From: Fidelibacterota bacterium
GTDB taxonomy: Bacteria > Fidelibacterota > Marinisomatia > Marinisomatales > Marinisomataceae
Assembly: GCA_028140795.1 (NCBI GenBank)
Contig: JAOIOW010000001.1
Coordinates: forward strand, 212,466 to 276,465
Direction of reading: 5' to 3'
Length of the DNA: 64,000 nucleotides
Made by a program: the position numbers and the translations under genes. Shown piece after piece: positions 30,673 to 41,071 of the stretch; within the stretch, counting starts at the first letter, position 1, and each line of letters begins with the position of its first letter. The notes below the pieces were generated by a model, which was not told the origin of the DNA, did no database searches, and saw only the letters and a list, made by a program, of their open reading frames with translations.

Positions 30673-31704
30673 ATGCACAACGAGCTACTAAACTGGTTTT
30701 ATCTAAATAAAAGAGATCTTCCGTGGAGACACGGGAGATCTCCATACCGTGTCTGGGTTTCAGAAATAATGTTGCAACAAACCCAAGTCAAAACTGTCAT
30801 ACCGTACTACAAAAAATGGATAAAAAAATATCCCACGTTAAATTCGTTTAAAGAGTCCAAATTTGATGATGTAATTAAAATATGGGAAGGGCTTGGATAT
30901 TATTCTAGATGTAAAAATATGTTTAATGCTGCAAAATTAATCAAATCATCTTTCCCTAATAATTATGATGACTTAATTAAATTACCAGGCATTGGTGATT
31001 ATACTGCAAAAACTATTCTAGCAATTGCATTTAAAAAAAACTTAGTTGGTATTGATACAAACCTTGAGCGAATTGGCTATAGAATTTTAGGTTTGAAGAC
31101 AAAAACAAAAAGAAATCAAAAAAGAGTTATAAGATTTTTAGAAGAAAATCAATGCCCTAAAAATCCTGGAGATTATAATGAAGCATTAATGGATTTAGGA
31201 AGTTCTTTATGTAAAGCAAATATCACACATTGCAATGAATGTCCTCTAAAAAGTATATGTAAAGCATATGCATATTCATCGCCAACATCATACCCAACAC
31301 CAAAAGCTTCAAAAAAAATACCTATATATGATGTAGCTATTTCAGTAATTGAATATCAAAATAAAGTTTTAATTACAAAACGACAGAACACTAAGTTTTT
31401 ATCTGGTTTGTGGGAATTTCCTGGAGGGAAAATTGAAAAAAATGAAACAGCTGTAAATGCAATTATACGCGAAGTTAAAGAGGAAACAAATCTAACCATA
31501 TCAAATCCACTTTTTCTAGGAAACGTATCACATAAATATTCACATTTTGGAGTTAATATTTCTTTGTTTATATCATTTCCTAAGTCAATAAAACATCTCA
31601 ATCTATCCCAAGAACACCAGTGGATTAGAATGAAAGATATTTTGAACTTCCCACTGCCAAAAGCAAATCATAAAATGTTAGATATTCTTAAAAAGTTCAA
31701 TTAA
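30673..31704 (+). CDS. mutY: A/G-specific adenine glycosylase with C-terminal MutT/Nudix-like domain
   Basis: LPWRHGRSPYRVWVSEIMLQQTQVKTVIPYY; CKANITHCNECPLKSIC 4Fe-4S; C-terminal LSGLWEFPGGKIEKNETAVNAIIREVKEETNL. Confidence 0.95.
   Translation: MHNELLNWFYLNKRDLPWRHGRSPYRVWVSEIMLQQTQVKTVIPYYKKWIKKYPTLNSFKESKFDDVIKIWEGLGYYSRCKNMFNAAKLIKSSFPNNYDDLIKLPGIGDYTAKTILAIAFKKNLVGIDTNLERIGYRILGLKTKTKRNQKRVIRFLEENQCPKNPGDYNEALMDLGSSLCKANITHCNECPLKSICKAYAYSSPTSYPTPKASKKIPIYDVAISVIEYQNKVLITKRQNTKFLSGLWEFPGGKIEKNETAVNAIIREVKEETNLTISNPLFLGNVSHKYSHFGVNISLFISFPKSIKHLNLSQEHQWIRMKDILNFPLPKANHKMLDILKKFN
30713..30742 (+). repeat. 13-bp inverted repeat with GAGA loop inside mutY
   Basis: GAGATCTTCCGTG-GAGA-CACGGGAGATCTC, one G.U pair. 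Confidence 0.8.
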
Positions 31705-31714
31705 AATAGCCGGA

Positions 31715-32428
31715 ATGATAAAAACAATAATATCTGCAATAGTATTTATTTTATTCTTACCATTATTTACCTTGTTTTTAATAACAGGTATTGTTTGCTC
31801 ATACTTTACGCATATGAGGAACGCATACTACCCCTTAATACCTTTTTCAAGCAAGCTGTTAATGTTAGTCTCTTTTCAGCAGTTTAGTGTTAAAGGTCAA
31901 GCACCTAAAAAAGAAAATGGTCCATATATTTTTATGTTTAATCACGAATCTATGTTCGATGTTTTTATGTTAGGAGGATCCATCCCTTACTATATCAATG
32001 CGATTGGCTGGGAAGGAGTATTCAAATGGCCTTTATTTGGTTTTTTTGCTAAAAGATATGGCGCCTACGCAGTAACGCATGATAATACAAACAAAGCTAT
32101 TAAAACCCTCAAAGCAGCAGAAAAAATTTTGGTTGAAGATGGGGATTCTATGATATTATCTCCAGAGGGTCAAAGGACACTCACTGGAGAATTAGGTGAA
32201 TTCAAAAAAGGTGTATTCCATTTTGCAAAAAGTACAAATGTAGCATCGATTGTTCCTGTTGGATTAATTGGCGCCTACAGAGCAAATGTCAGAAATAGCT
32301 GGATTGTCAATCCAGGTAAGCTTACCACAGTGTTTGGAGAACCAATTACTCCACAAGACTATAAAGATATGTCAGTTGAAGAATTAAGAGATTTAACAAA
32401 GGAAAGAATATCAGAACTTCTAGTTTAA
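31715..32428 (+). CDS. plsC: 1-acyl-sn-glycerol-3-phosphate acyltransferase
   Basis: FMFNHESMFDVFMLGG (NHxxxxD); LSPEGQRTLTGEL. Confidence 0.92.
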   Translation: MIKTIISAIVFILFLPLFTLFLITGIVCSYFTHMRNAYYPLIPFSSKLLMLVSFQQFSVKGQAPKKENGPYIFMFNHESMFDVFMLGGSIPYYINAIGWEGVFKWPLFGFFAKRYGAYAVTHDNTNKAIKTLKAAEKILVEDGDSMILSPEGQRTLTGELGEFKKGVFHFAKSTNVASIVPVGLIGAYRANVRNSWIVNPGKLTTVFGEPITPQDYKDMSVEELRDLTKERISELLV

Positions 32429-33616
32429 GTATCTAACTTTGGGATGTAACACTCCTGCAATACCACATAATCCAGCTAGTATACCAAACAATAAAAATAT
32501 TTCATGAATACTCATGAATTCAGCCAAAAAACCTATAATGCCACTTGAAACTGCTGTCATACTTAAGATGGAAACAGAAATGATTGCAAAGATTCTACCC
32601 AGTAGTTTCTCTGGTATGTTCTTTTGCATAATAGATACTCTTGAAATAATTAAAAAAGGAATCCCTATGCCATGCACACATGACCAAAAATTTAATTGTG
32701 TCATAGTTTCAATAAAGTAATAAAAGCAAAAACTTGCTCCATCGATAAATAGACCCAAAAGAAATAAGGTTCCATGATTGAACTTGTGACCAATTTTATA
32801 AACAGTGGCAGTTCCTATGAGCATACCAAGACCAACAAAAGCTTCAACAAGCGCAAAATCAGAGGCTGTACCCCCTAAATAAAGTTTAACCAAAATTGGT
32901 ATACCAACAATAGCAGGACCCATAACAAATAGGTTGCTCAGCAAAGTTAATAAGATTATGAAAGCAAAGGTTGTATGTTTTTTAAGATATAATATACCTT
33001 CCTTTGTTTTGTTAAAAATCTTCTTAAAGTTGATTTCTTCTTTTTCAACTTCATCTTTAGGAGCAAGAGAAGTAATGAAAGCCGCTATAAAATAAAAAAC
33101 TAGACAAAAAAGAAATAAATTTTCGACATCATAGACAGTCAATAGTTGGGCAGCAATAATTGGTCCTATTAATACAGCTGTTTGCCAAGAAATATTTACA
33201 ATTGAGTTTGCTTTTAAAAGACCATCTTTTTCAATTTGCGTTGGTAGGTATGCATTAAACGCGGGCACCATCGGTAACCCAAAAGCATTATGAAAAAATG
33301 CAATTAAAACAATAACCCAAACGGATTTTATATCAAAAAAAAATAGTATTGGTATTAGCGTCAAAATCAATCCCTGCATTATTGTTGCAAAAGATATCAT
33401 CCTAGTTTTTGAAAAAAGATCAACAATTGCTCCAATGAATAGTCCACAAAGTATAGCCGGTAAATAAGATGTCATTGCAACTAAACCAGTAATTCTTTCA
33501 GAGTTGGTTAATTCTAAAACAAGCCATATAAATGCTACATCATAAATAGCCCTGGCTATTGAATTCATCAACGGTACTGACAGTAAAAATAAATTTAAGT
33601 TTTTTTGTTTGAACAT
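32420..33616 (-). CDS. MFS transporter
   Basis: About 12 hydrophobic segments; [23 protein letters not shown]. Start placed at ATG 33616. Confidence 0.88.
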   Translation of the reverse strand: MFKQKNLNLFLLSVPLMNSIARAIYDVAFIWLVLELTNSERITGLVAMTSYLPAILCGLFIGAIVDLFSKTRMISFATIMQGLILTLIPILFFFDIKSVWVIVLIAFFHNAFGLPMVPAFNAYLPTQIEKDGLLKANSIVNISWQTAVLIGPIIAAQLLTVYDVENLFLFCLVFYFIAAFITSLAPKDEVEKEEINFKKIFNKTKEGILYLKKHTTFAFIILLTLLSNLFVMGPAIVGIPILVKLYLGGTASDFALVEAFVGLGMLIGTATVYKIGHKFNHGTLFLLGLFIDGASFCFYYFIETMTQLNFWSCVHGIGIPFLIISRVSIMQKNIPEKLLGRIFAIISVSILSMTAVSSGIIGFLAEFMSIHEIFLLFGILAGLCGIAGVLHPKVRYLN

Positions 33617-33647
33617 CGGACCGAAACTACGTATAATTAACTTAATT

Positions 33648-33944
33648 ATGACATACATTATAACAGATCCTTGTGTTGGAACATGCGACACAGCATGTGT
33701 TGAGGTTTGCCCTGTTGATTGCATTCATGGTCCTGATGACCCTGAAGGATCAGGCGAAGAGGCAAAAGAAGACGGTTACGACGCTACCAATAAACAATTA
33801 TATATTAATCCAGAAGAATGTATAGATTGTGGGGCTTGTGAGCCAGAATGTCCTGTTGATGCTATTTACGATGAAGACGAAGTGCCTGAAGAGTATGAGC
33901 CATCAATCGATAAAAATTATTCTTTTTTTGGTCAAGAAAGATAA
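33648..33944 (+). CDS. Ferredoxin (two Cys clusters)
   Basis: [27 protein letters not shown]...[17 protein letters not shown]. Confidence 0.93.
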   Translation: MTYIITDPCVGTCDTACVEVCPVDCIHGPDDPEGSGEEAKEDGYDATNKQLYINPEECIDCGACEPECPVDAIYDEDEVPEEYEPSIDKNYSFFGQER

Positions 33945-34010
33945 ATTGATAATTTTATAACATTTTATACATTCGTTATCTATTTTTACAATCATACAAT
34001 AATATAGTAA

Positions 34011-35126
34011 ATGGATAAAAATCAAATATTAGATCAACTCAAACAAATTAACTATCCAGGGTTTAATAGAGATATTGTTTCCTTTGGAATGGTTAAAGAT
34101 GTTGTTATTGATCAAAGTACCATCACAATAATTCTTGCTATTTCTTCCTCAAATGAAGAAAAAAAGAATCAACTGGTTCAGGAAATATCTGATAATATTA
34201 AAGTAGATAGTTTTGAGATTAAAATTAAAGTTTTGGATCAAGCACCCAGAAAAACTGTTGATACAAGCAATAAGGATGCAAACGTCCAAGGAAATATTAA
34301 AAATATTATTGCTGTTGCAAGCGGAAAAGGCGGTGTAGGAAAATCTACTATTGCATTAAATTTAGCAGCAGCATTATCAAAAGCAGGACATAAAACAGGA
34401 CTGTTAGATTTAGATATTTATGGCCCTTCTTTACCAATCACCATGGGAATTGTTGAAAATCCAGAGGTAAATGATCAACAAAAAATCATACCAGTGATAA
34501 AAGATAATTTAAAATTAATGAGTTTTGGTTTTATAAGTGGAAATCAAGCTCCGGTTGTATGGAGGGGGCCTCTTGTGGCTAAAATGACTGAACAGTTTTT
34601 TAGAGATGTAGTATGGGGGGAATTAGATTATCTAATATTAGATCTTCCACCAGGTACTGGAGATGTTCAACTAACCCTTTCACAAAAAATTCCTTTAGAT
34701 GGAGCAATCATTGTAACAACGCCAAATGATATTGCATTAACTGATGTTCGCAAAGGAGCAGATATGTTTAGTAAAGTGAAAACACCTTTATTGGGAGTAG
34801 TAGAAAACATGTCATTTATGCAAATCAGTGGAAAACTTCAATTCTCAAATACTGATTTATCTGATGTTGAGCTGTATATTAACGAAAAGAAAATATCTCT
34901 TGAAGATGACAAATCATTCAATTACAAATTTCATCTCTTCAAAGAAGGAGGAGGGCTTAATGAAAGCCAGCGTCTTAATGTTCCACTTTTAGGACAAATT
35001 CCATATTCAGAAGACCTAATGTTATCTATTGATAAAGGGGAACCTTTAGTTTTCTCAAACGATAAACACCCCGTATCGGAAATTTTTAATAAAATTGCAC
35101 AGAGCCTTGAAGAGAAGCATGAGTAA
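34011..35126 (+). CDS. Mrp/ApbC (Nbp35-like) P-loop ATPase, cysteine-free
   Basis: IIAVASGKGGVGKSTIALNLAAALSKAGHKTGLLDLDIYGPSLP; DYLILDLPPGTGDVQLTL; VENMSFM. Confidence 0.93.
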   Translation: MDKNQILDQLKQINYPGFNRDIVSFGMVKDVVIDQSTITIILAISSSNEEKKNQLVQEISDNIKVDSFEIKIKVLDQAPRKTVDTSNKDANVQGNIKNIIAVASGKGGVGKSTIALNLAAALSKAGHKTGLLDLDIYGPSLPITMGIVENPEVNDQQKIIPVIKDNLKLMSFGFISGNQAPVVWRGPLVAKMTEQFFRDVVWGELDYLILDLPPGTGDVQLTLSQKIPLDGAIIVTTPNDIALTDVRKGADMFSKVKTPLLGVVENMSFMQISGKLQFSNTDLSDVELYINEKKISLEDDKSFNYKFHLFKEGGGLNESQRLNVPLLGQIPYSEDLMLSIDKGEPLVFSNDKHPVSEIFNKIAQSLEEKHE

Positions 35127-35805
35127 AAACTCCATTAATCATCTTGCAATTATAATGGATGGTAACGGTAGATGGGCTAAACAAAAAAATCATCCAAGAG
35201 CTTTTGGTCATGAAACTGGAGCGCAAACCGCAAAAACAATCATAAATGACTGTGTTAAAAAGGAAATACCACATCTTACACTTTATACCTTTTCCAAAGA
35301 AAACTGGTCAAGACCAAAAGAAGAAATAGATATTTTAATGGTCTTACTCTCTACAATGCTTGAAAAAGAAACTGAAAATATGTTAAGGAACAATATTAGG
35401 TTTAATATCGTAGGAAAAATAGAGGATTTGCCGGATAAAACAAGGGATTGGGTATTATCTACAATAGAAAAAACAAAAAATAACACAGGATTAATTTTAA
35501 CTTTAGCGCTTAGCTACGGAGGACGACAAGAGATTGTTGATGCATTCAATTCATTGATAAAATCGGACGTAAAAATTATTAATGAAGAAATCCTTAAAAA
35601 TCACTTATATTGCCCTGAACTGCCAGATCCAGATATGATAATCAGGACTGGGGGTGAATATAGATTGAGCAATTTTTTACTATGGCAATCAGCATATTCA
35701 GAAATTTATGTTTGTAATAAAAATTGGCCAGATTTTGATGTAGCAGAACTTGAAAAAGCTTTAAAAGAATATGATAACAGAAATAGAACATTTGGGAAAG
35801 TTTAG
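35119..35805 (+). CDS. uppS: Isoprenyl transferase (undecaprenyl diphosphate synthase)
   Basis: LAIIMDGNGRWAKQKNHPRAFGHETGA; DPDMIIRTGGEYRLSNFLLWQSAYSE. Confidence 0.97.
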   Translation: MSKNSINHLAIIMDGNGRWAKQKNHPRAFGHETGAQTAKTIINDCVKKEIPHLTLYTFSKENWSRPKEEIDILMVLLSTMLEKETENMLRNNIRFNIVGKIEDLPDKTRDWVLSTIEKTKNNTGLILTLALSYGGRQEIVDAFNSLIKSDVKIINEEILKNHLYCPELPDPDMIIRTGGEYRLSNFLLWQSAYSEIYVCNKNWPDFDVAELEKALKEYDNRNRTFGKV

Positions 35806-35808
35806 AAA

Positions 35809-38187
35809 ATGAATTTTGCGAAAATATTTATACTATTTTTATGTTTTTGCGCGCAGATATTTGCTCAGCAAGTAACTCTTTACAGAGTAAATGTTGAAGG
35901 TAATACTACTACTTCTGACAAAATGATCAAATATTCTGCTGGCCTAAGGGATGGTACACAAATTCAAAGATCAGATATCTCTACTGCAATTACGAGATTA
36001 TGGGATTTAGGCTTATTTGAGGATGTAAATATTGTTTTAAACAACGAATCACAATATGGGGTAGAAATAACAATCAAAGTTTCAGAGAGCCCAATTCTTA
36101 ATCAGGTTCTGTTTGAGGGTATGACCGTTCGAGAAGGAAGATTCAGAGAAAAAATTGAACTTAGGTCTGGGCAGCGTATTAAGCCAAATTCAATTGACAA
36201 AGCTGTCAGAAAAATCACGGAAATATATAAAGATGACGGATATTTCAACGTAGAAATATCTTCTTCAGTTGTTGTTCCTCAAGATACAATCGTAAGAGTA
36301 GATTATCCAAGAGACGTTTTATTTACTATTAATGAAAACACGAAATACAGATTAAAGAATATAACTTTTAATGGAAATAAAAGTTTTTCAGAAAGAAAAC
36401 TCAGAAGAGAGTTAACAAATACCAAGCAAAAAAAATGGTGGACATTTTGGGTAAAGAATTTTGATCCTAAAACATTTACAGAAGACAAAGAGACATTATC
36501 AACTTTTTATCAGAATGAAGGTCATCGAGATTTTAGAGTATTAAGCGATAGCTTAATTGTTAATGAGGACGATGCATCATTAACCCTTCAAATAAATATT
36601 GAAGAGGGACCAAAATATTTCTTTAGAAACTTCATTTTTGACGGTAATCAAATTGCAGAAGAAGATGAGTTAAAAAGACTTCTGGGCATTCAATCTGGAG
36701 ATATGTTTTCCAAAGAACAGTTTGACAAATCAGTTTATGAAAATATGATGAGTACCTATCAAGATAAAGGATATATTTTTAGCAGTGTGACACCTGAAGT
36801 TACTCCTGCTGGAAAAGATTCCTTAGATGTTAAGTTTGTTTTTAATGAAGGTAATAAGGTATATGTAGAAAATATTTTTGTTTCTGGAAATGAAAAAACT
36901 AGAGAAAATGTTATTAGAAGAGAATTAAAGCTTTATCCAGGAGATGTTTTCAGTAGATCTAAACTGATGAGGAGTCAAAGAGATATATGGATTTTAAATT
37001 ATTTTGATAATGTGATTCCTGATGTAACCCCAATATCAGACGATAAAGTAAACCTTGATTTTGTTGTTGAGGAAAAAAAATCAACGCAAAGAATCAATGC
37101 TAACCTTGGCTTTACGGGTGAATACGGTATAACTGGGGGGGCAGGTGTTGAGTTTGATAATTTTAGAGGAAAGGGGCAAAAGCTAAATATTGGGGCAAGT
37201 ACTGGTACCAATTTTTCAATTTATACTACGCAAGAGCCTTCAAAATACAGATCATTAAATATTAGCTTCCAAGACCCAATGATTAATGATAGCCCTTATC
37301 TTGTAGGCGCATCTATTTTTTATTCTTTTAGAGGTTCGTCTACAAACTATTATTTTCCATTAGATTTTACTGTAGGAGGAGCAGTAGCAAGTTTTGGTAG
37401 GAGATTAGAATGGCCAGATGATTTCTTTAGGGTAATGTGGTCAGCAAAGTTCATGCAAAAAGAATATGAAGGTTCACAATCTGATATAGATAATTATATT
37501 GGTGGACTACAGAAAACCAGAGGAATTAGTTTATCGCAAGTATTGTCCAGAGATAGTAGAAATAGAGCAGAATTCCCTACCAATGGTTCAACATTTATTT
37601 TAGAGAATACTTATTCTGGTGGATTTCTTGGAGGAAATGAGAATTTTCAAAAGCATATGCTAACTCTTGATTGGTTTACTCCTACTTTTTCAAAGTTTGT
37701 TTTATATAATTCAGTAAAACTTGGCGTTATTAAAACCATAGATGTTGGTGATGACATACAATCGTTTGTTCCATTTGATGAAAGATTTATTATGGGAGGA
37801 AATGGTATACCTTACGGTAATGCATTAAGAGGTTATCCTGATAATGCTATAGGGCCCCAAACTGTTTCAGGTCAAGCAGTCGGTGGTAATTCGATGGGCA
37901 GATTTGTAACAGAGCTTAGATTCCCACTTTCTGAAAATCCTGTAATTTATGTAATGGCATTCGGAGAAATGGGGAATGTGTGGAATACATCTGCATTGAC
38001 AGAGCCGTTTTACATTGATAGATTTAGCTCAATTTCAATGAAAAAGTCTGCTGGAGTTGGTGTTAGGTTTTTTATGCCAGGTATTGGTAAATTAGGCTTT
38101 GATATGGGATATGGTTTTGATGATATAAATGGCGATGGAGAAGCCCAAGGTTGGGAATATACTATCACATTTGGGCAAACTTTTTAA
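35809..38187 (+). CDS. bamA: Outer membrane protein assembly factor BamA
   Basis: Signal peptide, POTRA repeats, C-terminal beta-barrel FGNTF-like end (EYTITFGQTF). Confidence 0.96.
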   Translation: MNFAKIFILFLCFCAQIFAQQVTLYRVNVEGNTTTSDKMIKYSAGLRDGTQIQRSDISTAITRLWDLGLFEDVNIVLNNESQYGVEITIKVSESPILNQVLFEGMTVREGRFREKIELRSGQRIKPNSIDKAVRKITEIYKDDGYFNVEISSSVVVPQDTIVRVDYPRDVLFTINENTKYRLKNITFNGNKSFSERKLRRELTNTKQKKWWTFWVKNFDPKTFTEDKETLSTFYQNEGHRDFRVLSDSLIVNEDDASLTLQINIEEGPKYFFRNFIFDGNQIAEEDELKRLLGIQSGDMFSKEQFDKSVYENMMSTYQDKGYIFSSVTPEVTPAGKDSLDVKFVFNEGNKVYVENIFVSGNEKTRENVIRRELKLYPGDVFSRSKLMRSQRDIWILNYFDNVIPDVTPISDDKVNLDFVVEEKKSTQRINANLGFTGEYGITGGAGVEFDNFRGKGQKLNIGASTGTNFSIYTTQEPSKYRSLNISFQDPMINDSPYLVGASIFYSFRGSSTNYYFPLDFTVGGAVASFGRRLEWPDDFFRVMWSAKFMQKEYEGSQSDIDNYIGGLQKTRGISLSQVLSRDSRNRAEFPTNGSTFILENTYSGGFLGGNENFQKHMLTLDWFTPTFSKFVLYNSVKLGVIKTIDVGDDIQSFVPFDERFIMGGNGIPYGNALRGYPDNAIGPQTVSGQAVGGNSMGRFVTELRFPLSENPVIYVMAFGEMGNVWNTSALTEPFYIDRFSSISMKKSAGVGVRFFMPGIGKLGFDMGYGFDDINGDGEAQGWEYTITFGQTF

Positions 38188-38201
38188 ATAAGGAGAATAA
38201 A

Positions 38202-38717
38202 GTGTATAAAAAAATATTAACAGTATTATTATTAACAGGAATTGCTTTTTCCCAACAAAAGATTGGTATCGTGTTTTCTGAAAAAATTAGACTTGATTTT
38301 GAAGAGTTTAAGGATGTCGAGCAACAATTACAGCTTGAACTAGAAGTTATTCAAAAAGAATATCAATCAATGGCAACTCAATTAGATAGTATGGTTAAAG
38401 AGTATGAACAGCAAAGCTTAATGATGTCTGAAGAGCTTAAGAAAGCTAAAGAACAAGACATTGTTGATATGAACAACTCTATGCAAAGCTACCAATTATC
38501 TAAAGTTGGACCAAACGGTGAACTCACTAGAAAGCAAGCTCAACTAGAATTTGAATTAGTAGAAAAATTCAAAGCAGCTGTAAATGCTGTTGCAATATCT
38601 AAGGGTTTTGATTTGATTATTGATGGATCTCAAGCTTCATTATACACAAAGCCAACTATTGATTTAACGGACGACGTACTATACGAGCTTAGAAAGACCA
38701 ATCAGTCATCTGAATAA
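38202..38717 (+). CDS. skp: OmpH/Skp family periplasmic chaperone
   Basis: Signal peptide, coiled coil, C-terminal AVNAVAISKGFDLIIDGSQASLYTKPTIDLTDDVL; GTG start with AAGGAG. Confidence 0.88.
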   Translation: MYKKILTVLLLTGIAFSQQKIGIVFSEKIRLDFEEFKDVEQQLQLELEVIQKEYQSMATQLDSMVKEYEQQSLMMSEELKKAKEQDIVDMNNSMQSYQLSKVGPNGELTRKQAQLEFELVEKFKAAVNAVAISKGFDLIIDGSQASLYTKPTIDLTDDVLYELRKTNQSSE

Positions 38718-38729
38718 TAAGGTTAGCAC

Positions 38730-39725
38730 TTGATTACTCTTAAAGAGTTAGCTGATAAAGTAAATGGAAAGTTGATTGGTGATGGTAGTATTGCTATTTC
38801 GACAGTAGATGATTTAAAATCTGCTTCAAATAAATCAATAACATTTGCATTCTTACCTAAGTTTAAAAAAGAAATTTCTTCATCAAGCGCTGCGGCATTT
38901 ATTGTTACTTCTGATGAAGATTTAAAGGAAAACGCTGGGATAGTTGTTGAAAACCCATACTTAGCTATGATAACCATTTTGGATCTTTTTGATAATAGGC
39001 CTGTTCCTGTATTTAATATTTCCAAACATTCTGAACTACATGAATCTGTTGAAAAACCACACAACCTTCACATTGGAGCTTTTTCAGTTATTGAACAAGA
39101 CGTAGTTCTTGGTGAAAATGTATTTATTGGAAATGGTGTGAAAATTAATGCTGGATGTGTAATTGGAGACAACAGTGTTATCTATGATAATGTAGTATTG
39201 TATGATAACACCATTCTTGGAAAAAATTGCATTATTAATGCTGGGACAGTAATAGGAAGTGATGGCTTTGGTTATCACACAGTTGGAAATGAACACCATA
39301 AAATTCCTCATATAAAAACAGTAATTATTGGTAATGATGTTGAAATTGGGGCTGCATGTACTATTGATAGAGGGTCTGTTCAAGATACAACAATTGGAGA
39401 TTTTTGTAAATTTGATAATCAGGTACATATTGCACATAATGTGTCAATTGGGAAAGCATGTTTATTTGCAGGAGGAGTTTTTATTGGCGGAAGTACAAAA
39501 ATTAAAGATTTTGTAACTATAGCTGGGAAGAGCGACATAGGTCCACATATCACTTTAGGCGAAAAATCAGTAATTGCTGCAAGATCATGTGTTCTGAAAT
39601 CACTTCCAGGCTCTGAAATGTATGCAGGGAATCCAGCGCGACCTATTAAAGAGAAACAAAAAAGAGATGCTATTTATACAAGATTTGAATTACTTGAAAA
39701 AAGATTAAAAAAAGATGCCAGCTAA
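38730..39725 (+). CDS. lpxD: UDP-3-O-acylglucosamine N-acyltransferase
   Basis: Hexapeptide repeats; GTVIGSDGFGYHTVGNEHHKIPHI; TTG start. Confidence 0.96.
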   Translation: MITLKELADKVNGKLIGDGSIAISTVDDLKSASNKSITFAFLPKFKKEISSSSAAAFIVTSDEDLKENAGIVVENPYLAMITILDLFDNRPVPVFNISKHSELHESVEKPHNLHIGAFSVIEQDVVLGENVFIGNGVKINAGCVIGDNSVIYDNVVLYDNTILGKNCIINAGTVIGSDGFGYHTVGNEHHKIPHIKTVIIGNDVEIGAACTIDRGSVQDTTIGDFCKFDNQVHIAHNVSIGKACLFAGGVFIGGSTKIKDFVTIAGKSDIGPHITLGEKSVIAARSCVLKSLPGSEMYAGNPARPIKEKQKRDAIYTRFELLEKRLKKDAS

Positions 39726-40635
39726 ACAAAAAACTATCAAATATTCTGTATCATGTACTGGGGTGGGGCTTCATACAGGCGTACAAAGCACTGTTACTTT
39801 TCATCCTGCTGATGAAAATACTGGAATCAAATTTATTAGAAATGATAAAGGAGATAAAGTTGTAACCCCAGATATAGATAATGTAGTCGATCTAACACGT
39901 GGTACTACAATTGAAGAGAATGGAGTAAGAGTACATACAACTGAGCATGTAATGTCTGCGTGTGCTGGTATGAGAGTAAATAATCTTTTAATTGAATTAA
40001 ACAGTAAAGAGCCTCCAGTGATGGATGGAAGTTCTAAAGATTTTGTATCAGCTTTAAAAGAAGGTGAAATCATTGAGCAGAATGCACCTGTTGACTTTTT
40101 AGAAATCACAAAGCCTGTAGTTTATAATGATGAAGAAAAAGATGTTGAAGTGCTAGCAGTTCCATTTGATGGTTTTAAAACTACTTTTACGATTCAATAT
40201 GATTTAGAAGATTTAGATGTTCAATACAGTTCAATTCAAAATGCATATACTAACTATGAAAAGCAGATAGCACCTGCTAGAACATTTTGTTTATTGAGCG
40301 AAGTCACAGAACTGGCTAAGCAAGGATTAATTAAAGGCGGCAATGTTGGTAATGCAGTAATCATTGTTGACAAAGATATAGATGGAGATGAAGTAAAGTT
40401 TTTTATGGATAAGTTTGGTATCAAATTCTACCAAGGATCTCGAGGATTGTATAAATCGCAGCATTTAAGGTTTAAAAATGAGCCAGTAAGACATAAAACA
40501 TTGGACTTGATTGGAGACTTAGCTTTGCTAGGGAAGCCAATCAAAGGACATGTAACTGCTATTAAAAGCGGACACAAAGGAAATGTTGAGTTTGCACGAA
40601 TCTTAAGAGAGGAATTTAAAGAACAATTTAAATGA
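39715..40635 (+). CDS. lpxC: UDP-3-O-acyl-N-acetylglucosamine deacetylase
   Basis: SCTGVGLHTG; VHTTEHVMSACAGM; PVRHKTLDLIGDLALLGKPIKGHVTAIKSGH. Confidence 0.97.
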   Translation: MPAKQKTIKYSVSCTGVGLHTGVQSTVTFHPADENTGIKFIRNDKGDKVVTPDIDNVVDLTRGTTIEENGVRVHTTEHVMSACAGMRVNNLLIELNSKEPPVMDGSSKDFVSALKEGEIIEQNAPVDFLEITKPVVYNDEEKDVEVLAVPFDGFKTTFTIQYDLEDLDVQYSSIQNAYTNYEKQIAPARTFCLLSEVTELAKQGLIKGGNVGNAVIIVDKDIDGDEVKFFMDKFGIKFYQGSRGLYKSQHLRFKNEPVRHKTLDLIGDLALLGKPIKGHVTAIKSGHKGNVEFARILREEFKEQFK

Positions 40636-41063
40636 AAGATATAAACTACATTTTAGAAATGATTCCACATCGATATCCTTTTTTACTTGTTGATAGGATT
40701 ATTGATAAGAAGGACAAAAAAGAAATTAAAACTTTAAAAAATGTTACAATTAATGAACCATTTTTTTCAGGACATTTTCCTAACAAGCCAATAATGCCTG
40801 GAGTGCTAATACTAGAGTCAATGGCCCAATCAGCATGTCTAATCATACTGGACTTTATTGATAATCCAGAAAATCATTTAGTTTATTTATCAAAAGTGAA
40901 CAATTTTAGAATTAATTCAAATGTCATACCAGGTGACCAAATTATTATAGATGCAAAAGTAGTAAATGAAAAGTTAAATTCATTTAAGTTTGAATCTACT
41001 TGTCATGTTAATGATAAGCTTGTAGCCAAAGCAGAATTTTTAGCCTCAATGGTTGAAAGATAG
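40632..41063 (+). CDS. fabZ: 3-hydroxyacyl-ACP dehydratase FabZ
   Basis: MIPHRYPFLLVDRI; FFSGHFPNKPIMPGVLILESMAQ; ATGA overlap with lpxC. Confidence 0.97.
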   Translation: MKDINYILEMIPHRYPFLLVDRIIDKKDKKEIKTLKNVTINEPFFSGHFPNKPIMPGVLILESMAQSACLIILDFIDNPENHLVYLSKVNNFRINSNVIPGDQIIIDAKVVNEKLNSFKFESTCHVNDKLVAKAEFLASMVER

Positions 41064-41071
41064 GAGATAAA

